Positions 18,352-26,751 of a stretch of DNA of 64,000 nucleotides are shown in pieces. The stretch comes from Sugiyamaella lignohabitans. Taxonomy: Eukaryota > Ascomycota > Dipodascomycetes > Dipodascales > Trichomonascaceae. Within the stretch, counting starts at the first letter, position 1. Each line of letters starts with the position of its first letter. The notes beneath the pieces are model-generated. The model searched no databases. It was given only the letters and a program-made list of their open reading frames with translations, and was not told the DNA's origin. Where the stretch lies: the NCBI RefSeq assembly GCF_001640025.1, contig NC_031674.1:620001-684000 (forward strand), given 5' to 3'. Position numbers and translations under genes: made by a program.

Positions 18352-20040
18352 AGCTTGAGTTTGAGAGAAAGATAAACACTGGGATACCTCAGGGATCACC
18401 GATCTCACCCTTGCTATTTCTAATCTACTCGAGTCCTCTCTACTCTATAGTACAGGAGAATGGCGGCAAAGTTATCGGTTTCGTAGATGACATTACAATT
18501 TACGTTACAGGCAAAAGCAGAGATGAGAACACCAAGCGACTTAGTAACATCTTACAGAAGTGTCATGAATGGGCAACGTCAGCACATACCGCTATCGACT
18601 ACGGAGAAAAGCTGGGCTTCATGCATGTAGACAATCAAAGAACCTCAAAGAAACGACAGTTAAGGTTGGTTTTACCTTCAGGGGAGCGACGACAGGCTTC
18701 ACCCACGCTCAAATTATTGGGAGTGACGTTAGATAGTCAGTGGAAGTTCTCCAAACATGTTGAAGCGATAGCGATAAAGGGGAAAATGGTCTTAGGAATT
18801 ATACGCCGATTGGGGGGAATAACCTGGGGTGTCACAGGGGCTTCGATGCGCAACCTATACCAAGGCTGTGTAAGACCCATATTGGAGTACGCAAGTCCAG
18901 TGTGGTATCCTAAGATAACCAAACAAGAACGGGAGCAGCTCCAACGCATTCAAAATACGGGATTACGAGCCATATTGGGTGGTTATCATCAAACACCCAT
19001 CGATTGCCTCCATAGAGATACTGACATCATGCCTTTAGAGCAACGATATGATACCTTACAGGATAATTATATCGTGCGACTACATCGTAATGTGGATCCT
19101 GAGAACCCAGTTAATGCTGAGTCTACATGGTGGAGAAAGCATATGGAACACAATGAGTTGGTCCAACGACTCTATGAGGTTCTACCCAAAGAGGAAATCT
19201 TTCAAGACCGGATTCGACGACGGAAACCGCCGTGGAAGAAAGAGGACATGGAATCTGAAAGTAAAGCCTGGAAGGTCAAGAGTGAACTAAAGAAAAAGAT
19301 TTATCAAAGACATCACACAATATGGGAAACACAATACCGGACGTCTGCAAAAGGAGAGTTTTACCGGTCATATACTCTTCCAAGGTTATATAATGCAGAC
19401 CACAAAAACCCTTTGAGATATTTCTTAAATGAATGCTCAAAGAATGAACTCAGTAAACTGGTGCAGTTACGAACAGCCAAAGGAGCGTTTGGAATGTTCT
19501 TCAAGAGGTTTAAAATCAACAACCGACCCCATCAATGTGAATGTGGAGAGGAAGAAGATGTTAAACATCTATTATGTGAGTGCCCAGTCACTGAAAATCA
19601 TCGTCAGATCTTACGTGATGCTTCTGCGACGCTAGATATAAAAGTCCTCCTTGATTCCAAGAAGGGCTTAAAAGCGGTATTGGCTTTTTTGGCCAAAGCT
19701 CCGCAATTACTTTAGACGTTGTTCTCTTATGGTAGAGATGACTAGTACCGGTTTTTTCCCAGTAAGCGTTAATAAAGGTGTAAACCTGGTAGCTGAACCG
19801 TTTTCCCGTGTACTCATTAAAATATTATAAATCATTTTGATATCTTAATGGGGAATCCAGTGGCGTCAAAAATATTGAATTCAAAAAAGCCAAAGTAAAC
19901 AGCCTGTAATCAGGTAAAAAAGTGAGCAGTCCTCCTGGTAATGTGTAAATGATGGGATTTGAAATTATTTGAATTGTATTAATTATGTATAGTATAGGAC
20001 TTTAAACAAGATTTATTATTATTATTATTAGCTTGAGTTT
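18352..20040 (+). mobile_element. 5'-truncated LINE, divergent subfamily (copy 1), with TSD
   Basis: Bounded by an 11-bp direct repeat AGCTTGAGTTT at 18352-18362 and 20030-20040, the target-site duplication. The body starts within the reverse-transcriptase domain and ends in a (TTA)n tail at about 20012-20029. The 3' untranslated part shares AGGACTTTAA just before the tail with the other copies, but the protein is only about 60% identical to the full-length element nearby, so it is a separate subfamily. Confidence 0.92.
18363..19715 (+). pseudogene. Truncated LINE ORF2 (reverse transcriptase C-terminal part)
   Basis: Open frame of ~450 codons without ATG start, beginning near the motif NTGIPQGSPISPLLFLIYSS. 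It contains the catalytic VIGFVDDITIYV, the thumb region (RRLGGITWGVTGASMRNLYQ) and a C-terminal CxC...H...C motif (CECGEEEDVKHLLCECPV). The endonuclease domain and the front of the RT are missing because of 5' truncation. There are no internal stops. Confidence 0.9.
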
Positions 20041-20157
20041 TCTGTGTGGCATCTGGAACTACGATATATATATATATATATATTCAATTTGGGTTTAATC
20101 ATGTTCTTGTGGTTATATCTACTCGACCGATTATTAAAAATATGGGATATATTCTTT

Positions 20158-20913
20158 GCCATTGATGAAGCCAGAAGAAATCTATACGCAAGGAAATTAG
20201 ATCACAATGCTACCAAAAATGGGAGGTAGAGTACACTCAGTCGCCGAAAGGAGCTTTTTACCGGTCCTTCACAGCTCCCCGGCTCTACTCTACAAAGCAC
20301 GCGAATGCACTGCGACCTTTTCTTTATGAAAGTCCGCGAGGAGAACTAAGCAAGTTGGTTCAGTTAAGAACGGGTATGGGTGCAATGGGCTCGTTCTTTC
20401 AGAGATTTCGAATCAGTAATCGTAGATATGATTGCCGATGTGGAGTTGAAGAAACGGTGGAGCATATCCTCCGAGACTGTCCACTTACTGAACAACATCG
20501 ACCGATCCTCCGCGACGCATCCCGTGAGCTGGATCTACCATCTCTTCTTGATACCCGAAAGGGTCTCAAAGCGGTCGCCTCCTTCCTTAAGGCGAATCCG
20601 TCACTTTTAAGCTAAGATAGCACGTTCTCTGAGGAGAATCAGCTAGCAGCGGTTTCCCCTGACCACTGGAGTAAATATTAAGGTTACTCAAAGGTGTTCA
20701 GGTTTTCCACTGCTCGGAAAGGGAGGTTCTGGGGAATCCGGCCTATCTAGCGCACATGTTGAAACCAACACGAAGGTATAGCCTGTAGGGGGCCAATAGT
20801 AGAATAGTCCTACTATCATTACGAGAGTATAGTAATATTTTTAATGTTGTTGTATAATTGTGTTAGGACTTTAATATTGATTATTATTATTATTATTATT
20901 ATGCCATTGATGA
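20158..20913 (+). mobile_element. Short 5'-truncated LINE (copy 2), with TSD
   Basis: Direct repeat GCCATTGATGA at 20158-20168 and 20903-20913 marks the target-site duplication. The 734-bp body is nearly identical to the 3' end of the full-length element and ends in (TTA)n. It retains the last ~148 codons of ORF2 (20169-20615), in frame and without stops, including the CxC...H...C motif. Confidence 0.93.
20169..20615 (+). pseudogene. ORF2 3' fragment of LINE copy 2
   Basis: Starts SQKKSIRKEIRSQCYQKWEV directly after the target-site duplication and reads through to the ORF2 stop. It has lost both endonuclease and reverse transcriptase. Confidence 0.9.
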
Positions 20914-21222
20914 TTGTATCATTATTGAGTTTTACTGGCCTGTTTGCTAATAATAATAATAATAATTAATCAATATTAAAGTCCTAACACAATTATACAA
21001 TATCACTATACTCTCGTAATGATAGTAGGACTATTCTACTATTGGCCCCCTACAGGCTATACCTTCGTGTTGGTTTCAACATGTGCGCTAGATAGGCCGG
21101 ATTCCCCAGAACCTCCCTTTCCGAGCAGTGGAAAACCTGAACACCTTTGAGTAACCTTAGTATTTACTCCAGTGGTCAGGGGAAACCGCTGCTAGCTAAT
21201 TCTCCTTAGAGAACGTGCTATC

Positions 21223-24200
21223 TTAGCTTAAAAGTGACGGATTCGCCTTAAGGAAGGAGGCGACCGCTTTGAGACCCTTTCGGGTATCAAGAAGAGATGG
21301 TAGATCCAACTCACGGGATGCTTCGCGGAGGATCTGTCGATGTTCTTCAGTAAGTGGACAGTCTCGGAGGATATGCTCCACCGTTTCTTCAACTCCACAT
21401 CGGCAATCATATCTACGATTACTGATTCGAAATCTCTGAAAGAACGAGCCCATTGCACCCATACCCGTTCTTAACTGAACCAACTTGCTTAGTTCTCCTC
21501 GCGGACTTTCATAAAGAAAAGGTCGCAGTGCATTCGCGTGCTTTGTAGAGTAGAGCCGGGGAGCTGTGAAGGACCGGTAAAAAGCTCCTTTCGGCGACTG
21601 AGTGTACTCTATCTCCCATTTTTGGTAGCATTGTGATCTAATTTCCTTGCGTATAGATTTCTTCTGGCTGCTTGCTTTGGATATGGCTTCACTGTCTCTG
21701 GAAGCCCACGGGGGTTTCCAAAGTCTGTACCTGTCCTTTTTGATGTCCGTAGCTTCAACTGTCCTATACAATTCATCCAATCGGTCACCCAGTATGGTTC
21801 CAGAATATAGCTTTCTAGCTCGAATGCGGTGGGGGTTATACCTATGAAGGTCACGATGGAGTCGTACTAAATAATATTGTTCGGTTTCCAGCATTCTATG
21901 CTCAACAGGGGGGATTTCCGCGTCTCGGTGGAGGCTGTCAATGGCCGTTGGTTTGTAGGCCCCTAAGATACTTCGAAGAGCTGCATTTTGGATCCTTTGG
22001 ATAGCCTCTTTTAATCCTTTGCCGATTCGATTGTACCAAATTGGACTGGCATACTCGAGTATCGGCCTAACACAGCTTTTGTAGAGGCATCTCATGGTAG
22101 CGCCAGTTACTCCTCGAGTAACTCCTCCCAAGCGACGAATGATATTTAACGCTGACTGGCCTTTGCTGATTACTGATTTAGCGTGCTCGTCGAACTTAAG
22201 TTGGCGGTCTATAGTGACTCCTAATAACCTTAGGGAGCCAGTTGCCTGAATTCTCTCCCCCGTGGGGAGTATGAGCCGCCTACACCCCTTTGGAGTTACA
22301 CGTTTCGCAATGTGCATGAATCCCAGCTTCTCGCCGTAGTCAATAAACGCATGTGCTGAAGTTGCCCATTCATGGCATCGAGCCAAGATATTGCTCAGCT
22401 TGGCCGTGTTTTCTGCGTATCTGGTGCTCGATACATAGATGGTGATATCGTCAATGAATCCAATGACTTTGCCGCCCATGCTTTTGATCAACGGATATAG
22501 CGGGCTCGTGTATATCAGGAATAGTAGTGGGGATATGGGCGAGCCCTGAGGAATACCCGTTGCTATTCTACGCTCTTTGGTACGCTTCCCATCAATCACC
22601 AGGCTTGTTCGTCTTCCTCTCATGAATTGGTAAACCCAGTTCTGCACTGCTGTAGGTAGCCCCATTCCCCCCATAGTGTCGAGGAGCGTGTCCCGGTGGA
22701 CGTGATCAAAAGCTCCTTTGATATCTATGGCAAGGACTGAAGTAACCTGACCCCTCTTCATTCGTTTTTCAGCGTGATGCACAAGCTTGTGGGCTGCTTC
22801 CACTGCGGAGGAGCCATGGCGACCACCATACTGATCTACTGGCAGCATTCCACTGGTTAGAGCTGTCAGTCGACGTTGCATAATCTTCTCCAGAACTTTG
22901 CCTAGTGTACTCAGTAGTGTAATCGGCCGGTAGGACCGCGCCAATGTAGGATCTCGCTTTCGTTTGGGAATAACGACAGTGATTCCTTCTCGAAAGCATT
23001 TTGGATGATAGCCAACTCTAATGCAGTACTTTAGAAGGCCCTTCAGCAATTTACGGAAGCGTTTCACTACCCACGCTCTTTTGATAGCGACGGTTTTGAC
23101 TCCATCAGGCCCGGGAGCCTTGTGAGGCGCTTGATCGCGTATGGCGTCTTCGATTTCTTGCGTACGTAGGCTCTTCCATTGGCCGGTTTTGACCACTTTG
23201 AGCACTCTTCTCGTCGACGGCGTGACATGCGGAAACAATCCCCGATAAAGTTCGTCTTCCTGCTCTTCAAATGTTTGAGCCAATTCGCCGGTTTCCAACC
23301 GGAGGGCGGGCATTACCGATTCTTGTTCGCGAGGTTTGATCATCTTATGTGCGTCATAAATTTCGCCTCCACGACGTGAGGCGAGGAATGAGTTCCAGGT
23401 GGTGTTCTTAGCCTCTAGAATCTTAGAGGCATACTCCTCATTAGCTTGCTGCCGCAGCCTTATATTCTCCTCAGTGGGCTTACTGCGAGCTCGTCTTCGA
23501 GCTCTACCAACGTCGCGCTTGGCCTGTCGTAATTCAGGTGTCCACCACCTCTTGCTCCTAGGAACAATCTTCAATTTTGGCACCGTCTCATCCAAACAGT
23601 TACAGAGCAATCCAATAAGCTTTGAGGCGTATCTGTCTGCGACTTTGTGTGTAGATTTTCCATTGCTGTAGCCCCGGAGTTCCTTAGGAATGGTTACCAT
23701 AGCCGCTCGGGAGTTCAAAACCTTCTCGAAATTTTCCCAATCAGCCCGCTTATAATTGTACCTTCCACCATAGGTTTGAAGCAACTCAATGGCTAATGGA
23801 TTGGTGTCGATCCTCCATTTCTGAAGGTAATGGTCGGAGCCTACATCTTCACTCTTCTCTGGCGTGATGGTTATGTTTGGGGTTGTGAATGTTAAATCAA
23901 TCGTATTGCCAAAAATATGAGTTGGAACATTCGGCACCGTAGCTAGTAGGAGTCCATTGTCGTTAACCCAGTCTGCCCAGCTATTTGCCTCTCGGGTGAC
24001 GTGCTCAGTGCTCTGCCACATGGGATGATGAAGATTAAAATCTCCTGCGATAATAATGAGTTCTGGAATTTGAGGAAGTAAAGTCTTGTAATATTCCACT
24101 GGGTGGATATCTTCGCTTATGCGGTTGTAGATGTTAGTGATATAAAGTTGACCAATTTGGATAGTTACCACATTCTCGGTGGTGAGTTCCCCCACCATTT

Positions 24201-24531
24201 TCAGTTGAGACTGGCCGTATATTCTCTTGTTGATATAAGTTATTGCGTTGATTCTCCCTGTCTGGGACTGTGTGTGGACGGCTACCCAAGCACTATGTTG
24301 GATCGGGTGCTGTCCCAGGTTGAGACCCGGCTCCTGGAGTAGAAGTAGGTCGAAGTCTGCAAACATGTCCTGGACATGGTGTGTTACCGATATTTGCTTT
24401 TGGCAGTTCAGCTGGGCTACTCGCAAAGGAGCGGTCAGCTTATTGTCGTTCAACTTCGTTCTCTGATTCATTAGGCGAAGTGGTGCCTGAAGAAGCGGCA
24501 CTGAGGGTTTCGACGTGTTGTGAAAGGGCAA
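21223..24531 (-). CDS. LINE ORF2: endonuclease-reverse transcriptase
   Basis: 1102 aa. An N-terminal EEP (apurinic-like) endonuclease shows LLLLQEPGLN, IIAGDFNLHHPMW and VGSDHYLQKW; it nicks target DNA for target-primed reverse transcription. The RT region has RSYRPITLLSTLGKVLEKIM, VLAIDIKGAFDHVHRDTLLD, ATGIPQGSPISPLLFLIYTS and catalytic VIGFIDDITIYV (F-I-D-D rather than YADD). A thumb segment follows, then a basic region and a terminal zinc-binding-like motif CRCGVEETVEHILRDCPL. No RNase H domain is visible. RT layout resembles I/Tad1-group LINEs. The ATG at 24531 lies inside ORF1; a second in-frame ATG (24468) starts MNQRTKLND, so translation may restart near the ORF1 end. The frame is +1 relative to ORF1. 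Confidence 0.93.
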   Translation of the reverse strand: MPFHNTSKPSVPLLQAPLRLMNQRTKLNDNKLTAPLRVAQLNCQKQISVTHHVQDMFADFDLLLLQEPGLNLGQHPIQHSAWVAVHTQSQTGRINAITYINKRIYGQSQLKMVGELTTENVVTIQIGQLYITNIYNRISEDIHPVEYYKTLLPQIPELIIIAGDFNLHHPMWQSTEHVTREANSWADWVNDNGLLLATVPNVPTHIFGNTIDLTFTTPNITITPEKSEDVGSDHYLQKWRIDTNPLAIELLQTYGGRYNYKRADWENFEKVLNSRAAMVTIPKELRGYSNGKSTHKVADRYASKLIGLLCNCLDETVPKLKIVPRSKRWWTPELRQAKRDVGRARRRARSKPTEENIRLRQQANEEYASKILEAKNTTWNSFLASRRGGEIYDAHKMIKPREQESVMPALRLETGELAQTFEEQEDELYRGLFPHVTPSTRRVLKVVKTGQWKSLRTQEIEDAIRDQAPHKAPGPDGVKTVAIKRAWVVKRFRKLLKGLLKYCIRVGYHPKCFREGITVVIPKRKRDPTLARSYRPITLLSTLGKVLEKIMQRRLTALTSGMLPVDQYGGRHGSSAVEAAHKLVHHAEKRMKRGQVTSVLAIDIKGAFDHVHRDTLLDTMGGMGLPTAVQNWVYQFMRGRRTSLVIDGKRTKERRIATGIPQGSPISPLLFLIYTSPLYPLIKSMGGKVIGFIDDITIYVSSTRYAENTAKLSNILARCHEWATSAHAFIDYGEKLGFMHIAKRVTPKGCRRLILPTGERIQATGSLRLLGVTIDRQLKFDEHAKSVISKGQSALNIIRRLGGVTRGVTGATMRCLYKSCVRPILEYASPIWYNRIGKGLKEAIQRIQNAALRSILGAYKPTAIDSLHRDAEIPPVEHRMLETEQYYLVRLHRDLHRYNPHRIRARKLYSGTILGDRLDELYRTVEATDIKKDRYRLWKPPWASRDSEAISKASSQKKSIRKEIRSQCYQKWEIEYTQSPKGAFYRSFTAPRLYSTKHANALRPFLYESPRGELSKLVQLRTGMGAMGSFFQRFRISNRRYDCRCGVEETVEHILRDCPLTEEHRQILREASRELDLPSLLDTRKGLKAVASFLKANPSLLS

Positions 24532-26413
24532 CCAACGAGGGAAGCGACGTATTGGTGCTGGAAGAAACAGCGCTCTGAGGTTCGCGAGGCGGAGGGTGGG
24601 AATCTGAAGTTGACTCCTCTCCTAACAAAACCGCATTGCGGGATTCAGCCTGTTGTGATGTTACAGTCGGTGGGGATTGCAATGAAGTGCCGGAAGAAGC
24701 AGCACTGTCAGGTTCGCCAGGCGAAGTGGAAGAATCCGAAGTGGGATCTGATACCTTGTTGGAAGAAGCATCGTTGAGTGATTCAGCGTATTGGGAAGTG
24801 GCAGTCAGGGGAGACTGCGATGGAGTGTCGGAAGAAGCGACACGACTTTGTCCTGGGCTGGTGCCAGAAGAAGCGGCACTGTCAGGTTCGCCAGGCGAAG
24901 TGGAAGAATCCGAAGTGGGATCTGATACCTTGTTGGAGGAAGCACCGTTGAGAGATTCAGCGTGTTGGGAAGTGGCAGTCAGTGGAGACTGAGTTGGAGT
25001 GCCAGAAGAAGCGGCACTACTTTGTCCTGGACGTCGGATGAGAGTTACCGGTCGGATTGGACCGCGTTTGTCGCTAGCAGCCTGCCACGGGTAAACTCTC
25101 CGCTTCATGTCGGCGCACAGGAGACCGTAACGCAGAAGCTTGTTGCATTCAGTCAATGAAACCAGAGTGATAACTATAGACATAGCCTTCGTCGTGGGGT
25201 CGGACATTCTTTTGGGCGTGAGCCACCGGATAGGGCTTGCCAACTTCACATCGTTCGCAAACTCGATTTCTTCTTGATATTCATCTAAGTTGGTGTCCTT
25301 CGGGATTCCATGGACTACACACTTATACCAAGGGGTGTTATCTATGACCTCACCGTACTGTTGAATAGTCTCTGTAAACTTCTCAGGGATATCGCCTTTG
25401 AAATGGACTCTGACATTATTCTTGGGCGTGAGCGTAAGAGCCACGACCGATTTCCCTTCACCCATTTGCTGATTAAGTTTACTTACCAGCTCACTGCGTG
25501 AAGGTACGTCGGGTCCAAGTTTGACAACCTTGAAATTAGACCGGGCTGGTAGACTGGCAACCTTCTGGGCTGCTTCGACCGCCTCCTGTTCGCGTATTAT
25601 TGCTGCTAGATCCACAGATTGAAGTTTATTTGCTACCCATTTCTTGGCATGGGTAACTTCTCGGCGCATGAGGCCAGCTTTGGCTTGAACACGAGCTTCA
25701 GTTGCCGCAGTCTGCTCCGCGAATTTAAATTCACGAGAATTACTCTCACGCACCATCTTGCCTGCGTAAGTCGCGAGGCTTTCTTGACTCTTCTCTACCG
25801 TTTTAAGGCGTTCTTCTAGGTAGGCAATTTTCTCTTTGTGCTTAGTCTCGCTTGCGGCTACGTGTTTACGTAGAGCTATCAACTCATTGTCTTTGGCTGC
25901 GCTGTCCTTCTTAATCCTTTCCATTGCGGTATTATACTTGTTGATAGTGGCGTTACTCTGTTTAATTACTTCTTCTTGTTGTTTAATGAGTTTAGCTTGT
26001 TGGTTGTTGGTTTGTTTAAATGCTTCTTCTTGTTGTTTAAGGAGTTTGGCTTGTTGGTTGCTGGTTTCGGCTTGTTGATTGTTGATTGCTTTGAGCTTCT
26101 CAATTTCTGACGCAAGCTCCGCCATAGACGCGGCGTCCTTCACCAAATTAATTGTTTCAGGCTCAGTAGGAATCGGGGTGGCTTCAAAGTATTCATCTTC
26201 GGCTTCAGAGCAGTCGGTTACTTCATCCCAGGGAGGTGAGCGCGTCGACGCGTTTTCCATTGCGTCGTTGCTTGCGCGTTCCTCCATGGCTTGAGGCTCC
26301 ATCACGTCCGGAGACCGCTGAGTGCGGGTGCGCTCGGGGTTGTCAAGTAACTGAAATAAAGGTCGGCTTGAATTTCGCGTTGTTCTGGTCTTATTCGTGG
26401 TGTTTATGACCAT
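24440..26413 (-). CDS. LINE ORF1: coiled-coil RNA-binding/Gag-like protein
   Basis: 657 aa. Acidic N-terminus, then a long Gln/Lys-rich coiled coil (about residues 90-260) with NNQQAKLLKQQEE-type repeats. The middle (about 290-440) looks like the RRM-like core of LINE ORF1 proteins, including WYKCVVHGIPKDTNLDEY and NKLLRYGLLCADMKRRVYPW. The C-terminal ~200 residues are Ser/Thr/Pro-rich tandem repeats based on SNKVSDPTSDSSTSPGEPDS and SPLTATSQHAES. CCHC zinc knuckles, common at this position in related ORF1 proteins, are absent. The likely role is binding the element RNA to form the retrotransposition particle. Confidence 0.85.
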   Translation of the reverse strand: MVINTTNKTRTTRNSSRPLFQLLDNPERTRTQRSPDVMEPQAMEERASNDAMENASTRSPPWDEVTDCSEAEDEYFEATPIPTEPETINLVKDAASMAELASEIEKLKAINNQQAETSNQQAKLLKQQEEAFKQTNNQQAKLIKQQEEVIKQSNATINKYNTAMERIKKDSAAKDNELIALRKHVAASETKHKEKIAYLEERLKTVEKSQESLATYAGKMVRESNSREFKFAEQTAATEARVQAKAGLMRREVTHAKKWVANKLQSVDLAAIIREQEAVEAAQKVASLPARSNFKVVKLGPDVPSRSELVSKLNQQMGEGKSVVALTLTPKNNVRVHFKGDIPEKFTETIQQYGEVIDNTPWYKCVVHGIPKDTNLDEYQEEIEFANDVKLASPIRWLTPKRMSDPTTKAMSIVITLVSLTECNKLLRYGLLCADMKRRVYPWQAASDKRGPIRPVTLIRRPGQSSAASSGTPTQSPLTATSQHAESLNGASSNKVSDPTSDSSTSPGEPDSAASSGTSPGQSRVASSDTPSQSPLTATSQYAESLNDASSNKVSDPTSDSSTSPGEPDSAASSGTSLQSPPTVTSQQAESRNAVLLGEESTSDSHPPPREPQSAVSSSTNTSLPSLVALSQHVETLSAASSGTTSPNESENEVERQ

Positions 26414-26665
26414 TCAATTATTAAAAATTCAATCAAAAACTTGCATCCTGTTTGCTGCCTGCTTTCTTCGTGCCTATGTCCCTGAAATAGGGTGCATATT
26501 ACCAATGTATCTTCCAATATGTAACCCCAGGTCTTCAACAACCATTAAGGATCTATTACGGAGACAAAAAGGGTAGATAGTGGGTAGAAGGGTCGTCAAA
26601 AAGAAAAAGAGATAATTGAGAAAAATATTCTGACATAGAACTAGGCAAAATCAAAACCAGAAATT

Positions 26666-26739
26666 GGGCGTATAGTCTAGTTGGTTATGGCGCTCGCTTA
26701 GCATGCGAGAGGTCTCCGGTTCAATTCCGGATTCGTCCA
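26666..26739 (+). tRNA. tRNA-Ala(AGC)
   Basis: GGGCGTATAGTCTAGTTGG at the 5' end, anticodon arm CTCGCTTAGCATGCGAG with anticodon AGC, T-arm TCCGGTTCAATTCCGGA, acceptor TTCGTCC and discriminator A. No intron. Confidence 0.97.
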
Positions 26740-26751
26740 TTTTTTTTTTTT
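26740..26751 (+). terminator. Pol III T-run terminator of tRNA-Ala
   Basis: Twelve T residues directly after the tRNA. Confidence 0.9.

Larger units (their letters stand above)
20939..26456 (-). mobile_element. Full-length LINE retrotransposon with both ORFs and TSD
   Basis: Flanked by the 10-bp direct repeat CCTGTTTGCT (20939-20948 and 26447-26456). The element itself, 20949-26446, is about 5.5 kb on the minus strand. It has a very short 5' leader (~33 nt), ORF1 (26413-24440), ORF2 (24531-21223) overlapping ORF1 by 92 nt, a ~260-nt 3' untranslated region and a TTA-repeat tail. Both frames are open over their full length and the duplication is perfect, so the insertion looks recent and possibly competent. 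Its 5' end lies 219 bp upstream of tRNA-Ala. Confidence 0.95.
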
